A stretch of 64,000 bases of DNA from Elysia chlorotica (GCA_003991915.1 RQTK01000212.1:272021-336020), one strand, 5' to 3'; positions 32,501 to 43,444 are shown, counted from the stretch's first letter. Translations and numbers: made by a program. Notes: generated from the letters alone by a model not told the origin.

Positions 32501-35500
32501 TGAAATAAGTTGATGTGCATGTAAGAAATGACGAGAGGAGGCTGGTACTGCCTCAGTTGCAGTTGGGGACAAAGATTTTTTTTTCTCTGTATGATTTATT
32601 GTGAAGGATAGAAGACAATACAAATATGTCAGGAATATATGGATTGAAACTGCAGAGACACAATGCTACAACATGTTAAGCTTTTTTTTTTTGTGGGGGG
32701 GGGGGGGGGGTCCAAAGAAATTAAGGGTACATCTTTATCCTTTTCTTTATTTACTTCTTATATTGAAGCTGTTCATTTACCTTGCTTTCATAGAGTTATA
32801 TCAGAATGAGAGGGAAAATATCATGGTCAAGATTTTCATTATCACACAGGCCTTGAAGGTTGAAATGGGGGAAAGTGTCTCACAGCAGGTACAAAAGAAA
32901 AATTAAAATCACAACACATGCAAATCTCTCTCCAACAAACTCAAGATCTTTGATCAAAGGGGAATTTTTGGTGAGTTATACAGTCTTTCTGAAGATTTAT
33001 AAACGGAGGAAAGATATTTTTATAAAAAAACATAATAATTGTGTTATATTTTACATTTACTTCTTACATCACAGAAAGAAAAGTTCAATCTTCCATTTTA
33101 TGTAGAAGTTGATTAGATATTTAAGCACAGCCTAAAACTCCATTTAGTGATTATAAAGCTTTTCTTATAGTCTCATAGATCTATCTATACACAGAAAAGC
33201 TATTGCTACCACTCCATCACATATGACAGAAGGCACTACAATAAGGCATACCTCCATTTGCTCTGTGTTTGTATTGTCTCTCAGCTCTTGCACATTCCTC
33301 TCCAAGTTTGAGCGCTGAAAATAGGATTTTAAAAGAAATAAGCTAGAAATTTGAATTTTAAAAATTAAAAAAGGTAGAAAACAAAAAATTTTGAATGCTG
33401 GAGAAATTTTGTAGTTTCAAAAAGCAAAGGAGAAAAGGTTGATTCTACAATAAATTGACACTTATCTAGATAAGAGCAGTAAATTTTGTTTTTTAATTCA
33501 GAAAAAAATTATTTTCTTATCATAGCATAAGTCATATTGGATCACAATAAGTGTGAATAGAGAAATATAGAAGCATGATGAAAGTATCTGTCCCAGTCTC
33601 ATTTTTTATGTAATTGTTCAATGAGACCAACACAAGTATTTTTTTTCCACTAAGAAAAACCATTCCTCTTGGGCTCTTTGGACCAAACACTCTAACTTAC
33701 ATAATATAACCTTTCACATGACAAAGTAAATTCTTAACATGAGCCTCTAAAACCTAGTCAAGAGGTTGATTACTTGGCATAATGGCGTTTACCATTGGCA
33801 CTTAGTTTATCTTTCAGACAGGTCCTTAGAATAACATCTGATTTTTTTTTCATGCTGCCACGACAACTGAATGGAGGCAACAGCACTTAATCTCAACAGA
33901 TTGAATGATACTGACACTGACTCAACCAATAGGGAACAAGGTGGCCTGTTGGGGACTCAAACCCATTATTTTTTGTTACAATCATCAAAGAGCAAACCAT
34001 TAAACCCTAGTTGTGTGTTCTAAGTGCAACAACAAAAAAAGAGACCCTGGCCGTATTTCAAATTTAAATAAAATTCCTAATATAGATATTTTTCATTTAT
34101 CCATTTAGTCTCTATAGATTTAAAAAGTGGGGACCCACACAGATCCCTGATGTACAATAAGCAGTGATGCCAACGGGATCAATATTGTTTTACTGAACTG
34201 TTTATCTTTCCCATCACACTGCACACATGCTGTGCAGGGTAGTAAGCTCTTATGATATAATTTTAACTTCTAAATTTCTTGAAAATTTACCAAAATAGAT
34301 CTAAAATCATGCAATTTTAAAAGGTTAACCTTAATTAACCACATCATATTGCCATTTTACTAAACTCTAACCTGCCAGTTTGTTTGTTTTTTTAATAAAA
34401 ATTCATAAATTTACGGAATTAAGAGGGTAAAGAAGCCATCAGCGACCAACCTTATCATTGAGCTCGTCCAGTCTCTTCTGAGCCTCTCGCTTCTGAGAGT
34501 CGAGTTGTGCCAGCGTCCCATTGAGAGAATCCAGCTCTTTCTGCAGGACGGTGACTTCGCTCTGACGAATCTTCAGGTCTGCATCCATCTGACTCTTGTC
34601 TCTTTCCAACTGCAGGCGTTCTCTGATAAACAAAGAGAAAAAAGAAAAAGAGATAAAGAGTGAGTGAGTTCACAATATGTATAAATAAATTGTCCCCCTA
34701 ATGGCAATCGATTTATTGATCAAAACATAACTTTAAACCCCTAAAAAGTAATTAAAACATAACTTTAAACCCCTAAAAAGTAATTAAATGTAGCCTATTC
34801 TAATAATGAAACCATATTAAAAACATTATTTATGTGATATTTATACAGGCAAATTTTATTAAGTCTTTATTTTCGCCTCTTATATACCTTATGCGATTAC
34901 ACGTTTAGAGGAACAAGGTGTCCAAGAATAATGCTTGATGCTAACTTCGGATAGGTTTATAAATTTTTTCAAAACATACAACATTGAGTGTTATCATATA
35001 ACAATGTAATCGATAACTTTGACACATAAAATTTCGCTCTAGATTTAATTTCTTACAATTTTTTTAATATCAGAATATGCTGCTTTTAGTCAGAAAGAAA
35101 GAGCTCATAAAATATTTTTTAATGAAAATCTGATGTGTTATTTTTCTCTCTGAAATAACTATTTTAAAATATTTTTATGTGAAGCAAAACTATATTTTGA
35201 CATTACACTGACTTCTTACTTTTTAATGTCCTCTACTTCTTTGGCAAGTTGGTCTAGTTCTTTGATTGCTGAGAAATCTGCCACATGGCTGTAAGGGCCT
35301 GCATTAGTTCCATCCTTTATGATATGTGGAATAAAAATACATAATATTTATACTTCAGTGCAATATGTCCAGATTTGCCAACCTAAATTTTGTCTCAGAG
35401 TAGTACCAGCTGACGCTCAGAGTAATATTTGGAACTTTTTAGAAATAAAACGCCGGAATAATGGAATAATGCAAACGCGGTGTGAGTAGTTGTAATTGAG

Positions 35501-38500
35501 TTGGTTTATCGTCCAACATCAGCACTTTTAGGCTATATTGTGGACGAGCCCCAAGACTGATATCTGACAATTTTATGTGCTGCTACACACAAGGCAGGGC
35601 GGAGATACAACAACTGCTGTCTCAGCCGAGCACATTAAAATGACTCCAATCCAACCAGTAGGGAGCAATCAAATTTTTACAATAATTATTTTTTTTAAAT
35701 ATCCCATAATATTACTGTTGAATGAGGAAAATCTTTAAAAGCATCAAATGCATTTGAAAATTATAATTCTTCATGTTTTTCTCATGATTGACATTTCAAT
35801 AAAAATGTAAGTGTCAGTTAATGTTTTTATAAACACTTTTTCTACTGAAACTCTGTTAAAATATGAATCCATTATTTCTTTCTTCTAAAACCAAACAAAA
35901 CCAGAAAAGTGCGAGTCCTCACCCTGACCCCAAAAGCTCCCGGATCAGGACCGGCTCTCATGGAGGGCGGTATCATCTCTGGTGTGAGCTGGGCAGGAAC
36001 TTCCACACCTTTCACCCTCTGCGCAATGAGGTACAGCGCCAGCGCAAACTGCTCTGTGTTCAGCTTGCCGAGACTCTGGCTATCACACAAGCCCCTGAGA
36101 ATAAATGGTCATGTGTGTATCATCACTGTGCTACGATTTTGGCATAAATCATTCTTGCTACTTTTGAGATAATCAATAAAAACTGTTTTATTTCCTTGCA
36201 TCTGCCTTACATGTGCCTCTGACACAAATTTCTCATAAGATAAAGCAAAAAACTTATTAGCCCTTTTTTAATCTCAAAGTTTAGTTGGATGGCTCTCATT
36301 TTCACCTTAACAATATATTATATCACTTGCAACATAATCCATTTAAGAAAAATGCTTACACAAAAGTTTCAACTTAAATCAAAGTCATTGCTAATACCAT
36401 ATTTAATATTTTTGTAACCTAAAGCCTGCTATTTTCTAGCTATACACTAAGCAAACAATAAATTGTAGATGAATTGGGAAAATGGTCAGAATAGCAAAAG
36501 ACAGTAATCCTCTGCTTCATTGTACTTGATCTAAAAAATACAAATTGATTTGAGAATAATTATTGCCTACGACAAATTACAAAAACATGGCAACATTTCA
36601 GAGAAAGACAATTCTTTTATTTCTCTGATAAGAAGATCCCTTGGCTAGGTATATTTTTCAATACCCCTCATTTAACTGAAAATAAAGGTTCTGAAATTGT
36701 TGTGAAATTGTGCAACTATGAGAGCATACCATATATGTGCTAATACTGTGTTTGGCAGACCACTCTGAACCATAATCCCTCTTATTTCTCCACCACTGAC
36801 TAGGCCGTCGTGATCGAGGTCCACTGTGGCAAACAAGGCATCTGAGTTGGCCTTCTCTGCTGGAGTGACCACCCATGGCACTTGGGCCTGTAGGAAAGAA
36901 TAATTCATAAAATAATACGATCAAAATTTCCACCATTCTTGAATGAACATTGAAAATGCGTAACTATTGTATTTTTTGCCATAAAACATCAACATATGGG
37001 TGTTTAAAAAAAAGAGTAGAAATTTTTTTCTTAACCACTTAATACAACACATTCCTAAGCATAGTAATCCGATAGAATAACATGACTTAATTTGTACTGA
37101 AAAAAAAACGTTTTGAGAATGAAAAGGGTCATTTATTGATCGATCCATCCTGTAAAAATCATATCACATCCCTTAGAGAAGGGACCCTATTTTACGGGCG
37201 TTCATATTTGCCGTAACACTACACAAGCGATCTTACGGCCAATTTAATCGGCCCTATAAACATGTCTAGGGTTAACAGCTAATTTTTTTTCTTCATTTTT
37301 AACTGATACAAATTTCTTTTGACTACATCTTACTACAATTGATGGTTTGTACCCACCACACTAGCATTGGGCAGCCCTTGTGGAAGCCCCTGTGTGAGAA
37401 CCTGTGTGGGAGTCGAGCGGCCCATGCCTTGAACGGCCCCTGGGAGACCTGGCAATGGTGTGCTCAGAGGAGGAACCCCACCCAGTCCACCCCCAGTCCG
37501 CTTAGAGGGAGGTATTAGCCCTGGTCTCAGAAATGAAGGGATTTCGTGACCCTCACGTGCTTGGTATACAAGGTGCATGGCCTGAAAAGGTATATATACA
37601 CAATATCAATTTTCATTGGTCTTGGAAAAGTTAACATCAAAATAGTTTGCAGTCAAACACTCATATACAAGATTTAAATACATCGAAGTTCCTACGTGAA
37701 TCACCTAATCTTTTTTGGACTGTACTTCAAGAAAACTATAACATTAAAACAAATTTGAGTGTGGCTGTTTTGTAATTGAAAGAATAAAATGAGTAGATTG
37801 AGAAATCATAGGATAAAGATGTAACATTTAAGCTATGAATTGTTTGATTTTTTTAAATTTTTGAATGGAGCACTGATATTGCAAACGTATATTTGAACTG
37901 AATCATTATTGTTAGATTATCAGGATTTGTTTCTCACCACAGCAAACTCATCTCTGTCTAGGAAGCCATCCTTGTCAATATCACTCATATCCCATATGCG
38001 ACCCAGAACATCAACGGGCAGTTTAGAATTCATCAAAACCTGAAACATACAAATTTGTTAGAGTAGAATAAAATCATTACGAAGACAATAAAAAAAATTA
38101 TTGGTAGGATTACCACTCCTTTTTTCAATTGTTGCTAGCAAGGTTACTTAATCAGCATTTCTTTTGCATTTTTAAATCTATTTTCTCCATCTTAACAAGG
38201 ACATAATTTTTCAATTGTAAACCATTTATCACCATGATTCCTTTTTTTATAATTCCTTCCCTTGCCATTTGCTTTCATACAATCACTTTGGTGAAGACGC
38301 AAAGTAATTGTGATAAGAAAAAAGCTGGAACATTTATGAAAATTGGAATAATTAAATGGAAGAGCAGCAGGGAAAAACAATGAGCAAAGATAACGAACAG
38401 ACAAACAAAATGGCTTAATGTAGGGATAGTGACAGAGGCAATGAAAGCAGTGAAAGATTGGGAAGTATGGAGAGGCATGATTGTTAATGCTAGTACAAAG

Positions 38501-41500
38501 CATGATACTTGATAGATGGAATGGTGATGAAATGGCTTACAATTTCAATTCTCAAGTGAAGAATGTCAAACTAAGAAATCAAAGAAATTAAGACAAGGCA
38601 GGATTGTCGATCCATGGCAAATACTACAACTTCCCCGCGGCTACTACAACATGGAACAATTTTCCGAACTACTCACAGGCTTTACTTTGTCCCCGCCCAG
38701 CATGTTGTTCACAGGCTGCAGGCTGTCAAACACCTTGTCATAGTTTGACTTCTCTGAAAGCTGCAAACAGACACAGAAATTTTTTATCCAATCAAAACAA
38801 TTATTTCGGGGGTGGGGATTCCTTAAAATCTTTGGTGTAAAAGTGTCTAAGTTGGCTCAAATATAGCTACTTTCCAATTTATTTATTTTTTCTCATTTAT
38901 AAGCTACCTTTCTTGTTTTTGCACAGATACATTTTTGACTCTGGCTAAAAAATACTTAGAGAGGGGTTGGCCTTTACAATATCATGAATTTTTCTTTACT
39001 TAAATTCCCACTCCTTTAAAACAGTGCTTTTATTTGTTGAGCCACAACAGGCATTGCAAAACAGAAGCGTCTAAAAGCCACCACCACTGAGCTCTTACTG
39101 TGATGTCCCACGGGATGTTGACATTGTGAACATTTTGGTTAGGCTCCACCGGTTCCACTGGACCCTGGTACAGAGACAAAGATTGAAATTATTAGTCTAT
39201 TCAATGAATGTTATGTTTGATTCAGTCTCTTAAATTAGAGGAGGCAGATCAAGACAAAGAGTAGAGACGTTTAGATACCGACCATATTCTCTCTGAGTGG
39301 GTAAAAAAATTATATCTTTGAAAATAATAGCTTGGTTAAAAACACAAACTACAAATAAATTTAAAAAATTTAAAAAACTGGGGTATATTGTTTCAACAAA
39401 ATGTGATTTTGAACATTATTCATAAAACTTTTCCTACATCTCAGGTGAACTGATTTCGTTCAGAATTTCCTCAATGGATATGAATCAAAGTGGTTGAGAA
39501 TTTAAAAACCAAACAAAGCTAATGCTGCCAACCTACCAAATCTGGTGGAGGTGTGTCTACTGCCAGCTTGGATGGATTCATTTCCTGTTGGTTTTGGACT
39601 AGGGCTATTAACTTTAGGGCAACAAAGAAACCAGACTTTTCCAAGTACCCTTTCCCCATTGGGTCGGACATGTCCCAAACCTGCAATGATTATGTGGACA
39701 TACAAATATAATCTTAAATAAAACCTTTCTTTAAAAAAAAAAAATACAAATTTACATCACTGCTTAGTAGATCTAAGTATCCGAATGTTGTACACTGAGC
39801 AACATGATCAAGGTGATGATCTACTTTTATTAACAAAGGAATTGCTAGCTGCATTTAATATTAAAAACAAAAATGGCCATTCGTATCTCATATGTACATC
39901 TACAATTATCTTTGAGAGTAGAAAGGAGGAGGTAAAGCCATTTCTTTGAGACCTGAAATCACATTTCTTTCTTGGATGTTGCTTTTTGGACTCTATGCTT
40001 CAGCTCTGCACTAAAAATGTTCAAAACCCTGATAAGGTTTTATGCGAATACATTTATTAATTAAAGAACAAATATGAAATGAGAATAGTTTTAACGAAAA
40101 CTTGGGTTGAGCTAACATTTCAACAACAAAAATTGGTTGATCCCACAAAGCACACTTTAAAAATCTTAAGTGCCGTACACATGTATACCCTAACCAAGAA
40201 ATTTGTTTTTAATATTTACCCAGTGCGATTCTTAAGTTAAGCAGATTTCTTCAAAAGTAAGTTAAGTTATGAAGAAGAGAGTACTCACTTGTAGAACATT
40301 TCTACCCCCCCCCCTAAAGAGCTTATACATACTAGCGCTGTTACAAAAAATCTACACTTAACAAAAATAAGGTAATATCATTCTGAACAAACATAAGCAA
40401 ATTAAATAAAAGAACTCACCTGCGAAAGGACAATGTCACTGAGTTTTGATTTCTTGAGAAAATTTGCGGCATCAAGAGCCCCAATGCTACCTGTGCCCTT
40501 TGGATCCGCCTTGAAAAGAACAAGATGAAATTTACTTTAGTTAAAATCTATACGTGTAAATCATCTCACATAATTATGTCCTCCCAAAATTAATGCCATT
40601 TAATCATTTTATATTTTATACGGGGGGGGGGGGGGGGGGGAATGTAACACTGTATATCATACACAGGATCACAAATTAAGTTTATCTTAAAATACTTAGA
40701 TCTCCACAGAGATATGCTCTCTCCAAATGATTTTGAGAGAAAACACGCCATTGACTTTACACTGGCTTTTGTGATTTGAGTTAATTGAAAACAGTTTGAG
40801 GGAAATCCCAAACCCTTTTGGAGTTATATTAAGTCTCAGAGCCAGGACAACATAGGAGTTGCACCGTTAAAACATAAGGGTCGGCTGCACACAGGCCTGG
40901 AATATGCGGCCCCCATCTGGGATCCCTATAAAATTAAGGACACAAACAAAATCGAAGCCATTCAGAGGAAAGCGGCCAGGTGGGCTAAGTCGGCATACTC
41001 GCCACATACCAGCGTCACCGGCCTACTACAGGATCTCGGGTGGTCAGGCCTTGGAGACAGGAGGATGATTCTACGACTAACACTGCTCTACAAAATCTAC
41101 TTCCATCAAGTTGGCATTGAGCATACGGAGGTAGGCATCATCCCAAACCCGCGGCCATCGAGGAAAAACAGTTTCCAAATTTTGAGACCTTGATCACGAA
41201 AATCACCCTACACAAATTCCCTCATACTGCGCACCATACCGGAGTGGAACAATCTACCCGACAGCACAATTATGGCCGGTTCTGCCTCCGACTTTAAGAA
41301 CCGGTTCTCCGCAACCCAGCCGTGACGCACTTGCCCCGTTCCTGTGTTGGCCCTGATGGGCATTTAGGAACTACCTTTCAGATTCAGATTCAGATTCAGA
41401 TTGTTTTCCAGTATTATTGCAATAATTTAGGCCTCTTTGGATGTTGGGTTTTCTTTCAAGTACATAGTTAATAAATGTACACTACTTTCAGCTGATTCTA

Positions 41501-43217
41501 TAGAACATTGACCACACAAATTTAAAAACAGTGGGTGCAGTAACATTATACCAAGAAACTTAAGCGTATAATACATGATAAATATCATACCATTTCCTTC
41601 TGTTAAAAAATACCATACCTGCATATAGTAGGCCTCATAGATCCCTCCATGTTTGCCCACAATCTAAGGATACAAAAAGAAGAATTTTACCTAGTTTTGC
41701 TTGGTATTTCTTTACACCACATATGCCGAAAAGCTTTGAAATAAAAAAATTAAATTAAAAATTAATCAAAATGTTTCAATAAAAAAAGGGGCGGGTGAAC
41801 AAATTTTGGCACAGTCATAGATTCCGAGATAAAATTTATCATGTATACAGCTATAATTTATGTACTCAAATTAGTTTTTGTTTTGAAATGTATTTAATTT
41901 TCACTTGTTCTTTTCAAATGAAATGATCTACAAATCTGACTTGAAGAGGTAACAACAACATAACTTTGCATGCTGATTATAAATATCTTTCATTATTATA
42001 TTTTCTTCATTACTCAAAACTTTAAGAATCTCAGTCTAGAGTTGATTTAAGTAGCGCTCTGTTTGTAGTTTTCTCTAAGCTGGTCCCATGCAACTCTTAC
42101 AATAATTTTTCAACTTACTAGACGCTAAGTAAAAATTGTAACTGCTACGTGTAAGTTGATGGTATGCAACTGTTTTTACAAAGCTAAGCTAAAAAGCTAT
42201 GCTTACTGGGCTTTAAAGCTAATGGACATTTCCGTTGATCCAGCATGACCCTCAGACACCTCAAACACTAATCACACATAAACACCGCTGATGCGACTAC
42301 ATTAGATCTGGACTTAAAGATCATGAAATTTTCTACCTAAGCTAAGGTATAGATTCTAGTTTCTCATTCATAATAACGCTAAATCTATCTCTGCTTGCAA
42401 GTAGACATGTAAATCCAGCCTCAAGTTTGTGACAGTTGAAAGAACTGAATTTAATTGATGATTACAATTATCAAAAGTTTTTAAAGAGACCATACGGGCC
42501 CTTTTTCTAAGCTGACGTCTCAGTTTTTTGCCAACGCCGAATTATAACACATAACTACTTTGACCCTGGTCTGATCTAGATCTAGAACTATATCTTCCAA
42601 GTCCGCAATCGTGGTCTCCTTAAACTGGAGTCTAGAAGAACCGCGATCATGGTCTCCCATGACTGGAGTCTAGAAGGACAGCGATTGTGGTCCATTATAT
42701 ATCCACCATAGATTTTAGTCATAATATCGACTCTTGGGTCTAGATTAAATCTAGATCTAATTCTAAGTGTCAAAGACATTTAGATTGAGATTTTTTTTAA
42801 AAAGCACTTCTTGAGTTTTGTGGTCCCTAGACTATGGGCGATCAAAATTCTAGATTCTACATCGGTCTTCTGGCATTAAAACTAGATCTAGATCTAAATG
42901 ATGGAATTTACATCTATGTTAGATTCTAGTATCAAGATGTAGATCTAGATCTAGGCCTATATGGATCTAGATTTAGATAGCCATAGACCCAGCATCTAGA
43001 AATACAGGTCTAGATCTACTGATGACTATCGGTTTGGGACATTATTCTTGCTAATCCAAGGAAAGATACTAACTAATTCTTTAATTCAAAAACATCATAG
43101 TCACTTTCAGTCCCAAATATACGTCTAGGTTATTTTTTTTTTAATTGTATTTAGAGTTAAAATATTTTTAAATAATAGCACAGTACGTACCTGGGCCTGT
43201 GGTGGAAATGCCGCCAT
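18947..43217 (-). CDS. EPS15: EPS15/EPS15L1-type endocytic scaffold, 21 exons, 861 aa
   Basis: Twenty-one exons on the minus strand join in frame from MAAFPPQAQ (ATG at 43217) to a TAG at 18947. The order is that of EPS15 and EPS15L1: three EH domains (about residues 10-100, 125-215 and 270-365), each with the conserved W (VWDMSD, IWDMSD, IWGLCD) that contacts NPF ligands; a heptad-rich coiled coil (about 385-560) for oligomerisation; and a C-terminal tail with 14 DPF motifs that in this family bind the AP-2 alpha appendage. EH2 and EH3 hold EF-hand-like loops ([26 protein letters not shown]). A proline-rich patch ([18 protein letters not shown]) could bind SH3 domains. Known role of the family: early clathrin-coated pit assembly and cargo sorting at the plasma membrane. 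Human EPS15 and EPS15L1 are of similar length. I see no ubiquitin-interacting motif at the C-terminus. Invertebrates usually have a single gene for the two vertebrate paralogues. Additional cassette exons are possible. Confidence 0.95.
19115..23157 (-). other. EPS15 intron 20
   Basis: A 4.0-kb AT-rich intron. Apart from the candidate microexon I see no coding signal or repeat in it. Confidence 0.6.
20836..20864 (-). CDS. Candidate 29-nt EPS15 cassette microexon
   Basis: On the minus strand a long pyrimidine tract ends in ggaaacag, followed by 29 nt encoding FEESSSVWG and a donor ACA|gtgagg. It is phase 0 in and phase 2 out. It can join the alternative acceptor at 19098 of the last exon, giving [16 protein letters not shown]. 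Skipping it and using the upstream acceptor gives [12 protein letters not shown]. Both routes stay in frame. Prediction only. Confidence 0.4.
23158..23445 (-). CDS. EPS15: EPS15 exon 20 (residues 711-806), proline-rich and DPF
   Basis: Acceptor ctttcag, donor AAG|gtatgg. Five DPF motifs, a proline-rich segment ([18 protein letters not shown]) and a terminal [13 protein letters not shown]. Confidence 0.95.
23509..23597. repeat. AAT microsatellite in EPS15 intron 19
   Basis: Nearly pure (AAT)n of about 88 bp. Confidence 0.95.
24214..24342 (-). CDS. EPS15: EPS15 exon 19 (residues 668-710), DPF cluster
   Basis: Acceptor cattcag, donor CAG|gtgagt. [18 protein letters not shown] then [10 protein letters not shown]; two DPF motifs and a Gly-rich linker. 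Confidence 0.95.
24630..24960. other. GC-richer block in EPS15 intron 18
   Basis: About 330 bp markedly richer in GC than its surroundings, with short inverted pieces (ggcgcaccag ... ctgggtgcgc; gccgtcgggcggc). No convincing reading frame. Possibly an old transposable element. Confidence 0.4.
25389..25471 (-). CDS. EPS15: EPS15 exon 18 (residues 640-667), DPF cluster
   Basis: Acceptor aatttcag, donor AAA|gtaaga. Three DPF motifs in [16 protein letters not shown]. Confidence 0.95.
25625..25800 (-). mobile_element. SINE copy 5
   Basis: Diverged copy in EPS15 intron 17 (tcccaagactaccatctgaa, aaaccagtagggaggattgg). Confidence 0.7.
25925..26270 (-). pseudogene. Decayed tandem copies of the EPS15 exon 17 end
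   Basis: At least four segments (about 25930-25980, 25988-26035, 26119-26165, 26210-26260, and a weaker one at 26078-26118) resemble the last 30-40 nt of exon 17 plus its donor (plus-strand form caatcttactatctctgaaa). The copy at 25930 still encodes [11 protein letters not shown] before gtaaga on the minus strand. No acceptor gives an open in-frame exon, so they are scored as relics. Confidence 0.65.
26550..26709 (-). CDS. EPS15: EPS15 exon 17 (residues 587-639), first DPF cluster
   Basis: Acceptor gtcctcag, donor GATA|gtaaga leaving phase 1. Four DPF motifs (EDPF, KDPF, ADPF, DDPF). Confidence 0.95.
26817..26995. repeat. 36-bp tandem repeat in EPS15 intron 16
   Basis: Five copies of catttgtacagaagaatcat then caaaacagaaagaatt, increasingly diverged to the right. 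Confidence 0.92.
27464..27580 (-). CDS. EPS15: EPS15 exon 16 (residues 548-586)
   Basis: Acceptor ttcacag. Contains [20 protein letters not shown] and ends [10 protein letters not shown] at donor ACA|gtcagt. The donor was chosen because it keeps phase 0 with exon 17; an alternative phase-0 donor (gtccaa) lies 6 nt further on. Confidence 0.85.
28240..28325 (-). mobile_element. tRNA-like SINE remnant
   Basis: Minus strand contains AGGTTCAATTCC (B box) preceded by a decayed head. EPS15 intron 15. Confidence 0.4.
28518..28667 (-). CDS. EPS15: EPS15 exon 15 (residues 498-547), coiled coil
   Basis: Acceptor ttgtccag, donor ACG|gtgaga; 50 codons with strong heptads ([20 protein letters not shown]...). 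Confidence 0.95.
28668..32451 (-). other. EPS15 intron 14
   Basis: A 3.8-kb AT-rich intron. It holds a 38-bp direct repeat (30147 and 30220) and small homopolymer and GA tracts; no other structure seen. Confidence 0.6.
30147..30257. repeat. 38-bp direct repeat, 73-bp period
   Basis: tccatagactaagtataaga followed by taaatatcatgattagat occurs at 30147 and again at 30220. Confidence 0.92.
32452..32499 (-). CDS. EPS15: EPS15 exon 14 (residues 482-497), coiled coil
   Basis: Acceptor tatttcag, donor AAG|gtaaac; encodes [16 protein letters not shown]. Confidence 0.85.
33252..33314 (-). CDS. EPS15: EPS15 exon 13 (residues 461-481), coiled coil
   Basis: Acceptor attttcag, donor GAG|gtatgc; encodes [20 protein letters not shown] plus E. 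Confidence 0.88.
33768..34015 (-). mobile_element. SINE copy 6
   Basis: Diverged copy in EPS15 intron 12 with a recognisable head (minus-strand B-box-like GGGTTTGAGTCC). Confidence 0.65.
34451..34622 (-). CDS. EPS15: EPS15 exon 12 (residues 403-460), coiled coil
   Basis: Acceptor tttatcag, donor AAG|gttggt. Heptad-rich with no Pro or helix breakers ([20 protein letters not shown]...). Confidence 0.93.
34722..34787. repeat. 33-bp tandem duplication in EPS15 intron 11
   Basis: aaaacataactttaaacccc then taaaaagtaatt, twice in succession without change. Confidence 0.92.
35220..35314 (-). CDS. EPS15: EPS15 exon 11 (residues 372-402)
   Basis: Acceptor tcataaag, donor AAAA|gtaaga leaving phase 2. 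Contains [20 protein letters not shown], the conserved lead into the coiled coil. Confidence 0.92.
35498..35680 (-). mobile_element. SINE copy 7
   Basis: Well preserved tail and core (ttggtttatcgtccaacatc, gacaattttatgtgctgcta) in EPS15 intron 10; head missing. Confidence 0.85.
35923..36094 (-). CDS. EPS15: EPS15 exon 10 (residues 314-371)
   Basis: Acceptor attctcag; completes the Trp codon of [14 protein letters not shown], continues [11 protein letters not shown] and ends after LTPEMIPPS...; donor AGG|gtgagg. Second half of EH3. Confidence 0.95.
36730..36887 (-). CDS. EPS15: EPS15 exon 9 (residues 262-313)
   Basis: Acceptor cctacag, donor ATATG|gtatgc leaving phase 2. Holds the first EF-hand of EH3 ([13 protein letters not shown]) and ends NTVLAHI before the split Trp codon. 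Confidence 0.95.
37357..37581 (-). CDS. EPS15: EPS15 exon 8 (residues 187-261)
   Basis: Acceptor cttttcag, donor GTG|gtgggt; [20 protein letters not shown] closes EH2, followed by a Gly/Pro-rich linker to EH3. Confidence 0.95.
37938..38039 (-). CDS. EPS15: EPS15 exon 7 (residues 153-186)
   Basis: Acceptor gtttcag, donor GTG|gtgaga; [20 protein letters not shown] then the EF-hand loop [13 protein letters not shown], the core of EH2. Confidence 0.96.
38677..38760 (-). CDS. EPS15: EPS15 exon 6 (residues 125-152)
   Basis: Acceptor tttgcag, donor CCT|gtgagt; first half of EH2 ([11 protein letters not shown] ... LGGDKVKP). Confidence 0.95.
39099..39164 (-). CDS. EPS15: EPS15 exon 5 (residues 103-124)
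   Basis: Acceptor taccag, donor ACA|gtaaga; EH1-EH2 linker ending in NIPWDIT, matching the PWxxT before EH2 in the family. Confidence 0.92.
39537..39680 (-). CDS. EPS15: EPS15 exon 4 (residues 55-102)
   Basis: Acceptor attgcag, donor TTG|gtaggt; starts [20 protein letters not shown], the ligand-binding W and second EF-hand of EH1, and ends with PPPDL. Confidence 0.95.
40420..40509 (-). CDS. EPS15: EPS15 exon 3 (residues 25-54)
   Basis: Acceptor ttttcaag, donor CAG|gtgagt; 30 codons, including [17 protein letters not shown] of EH1. Confidence 0.95.
40621..40640. repeat. Poly-G tract
   Basis: About 19 consecutive G (one leading C) in EPS15 intron 2. A similar tract lies at 11219-11236 in FABP intron 3. 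Confidence 0.9.
40795..41403 (+). mobile_element. Internally deleted CR1-like LINE, antisense in EPS15 intron 2
   Basis: One plus-strand frame reads [23 protein letters not shown], the linker that follows the endonuclease in CR1/Jockey-type elements, then passes directly into [10 protein letters not shown], the C-terminal region after the reverse-transcriptase core ([31 protein letters not shown]). The polymerase core between them is missing, so this is a deletion derivative; an in-frame TGA follows ILRP. It ends in a (CAGATT)n tail typical of such elements. It lies between EPS15 exons 2 and 3 and is inactive. Confidence 0.85.
41619..41663 (-). CDS. EPS15: EPS15 exon 2 (residues 10-24)
   Basis: Acceptor tccttag, donor CAG|gtatgg; encodes [15 protein letters not shown], the first helix of EH1 (YExYY in vertebrates). 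Confidence 0.92.
42565..43020. repeat. Cluster of TCTAGATCTAGATC motifs in EPS15 intron 1
   Basis: At least six copies of (T)CTAGATCTAGA-type palindromic words within 450 bp (near 42572, 42745, 42886, 42945, 42965, 43009). Isolated copies recur at 45507, 61415 and 61980. Confidence 0.8.
42604..42690 (+). repeat. 38-bp tandem unit, copy set A
   Basis: About 2.3 units of gatcatggtctcccatgact then ggagtctagaaggacagc. The same unit occurs at 53842-53895. Confidence 0.8.
43191..43217 (-). CDS. EPS15: EPS15 exon 1 (residues 1-9)
   Basis: ATG in the context CCAAGATGG; encodes MAAFPPQAQ, matching the MAA start of vertebrate EPS15 proteins; donor CAG|gtacgt, phase 0. Confidence 0.9.
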
Positions 43218-43444
43218 CTTGGCGATTGCAGATGAGGATGGAATGCGCATCTGATTTTCATTGGCGCATAACAATGATTATGGTCACTTAGGAAAAAGGG
43301 GCGTGTCCGGATAACACTTGAAAATCTACTTCGAACTAGAGATGTTTAGATATAAAAAAAAATAATGGTAGCCAAGGCTCCCTGTGTCATTATTTTCTCT
43401 TACACTATTTAGATTTTCTGGGCGTTCAATCTAAAGAATAAAAA

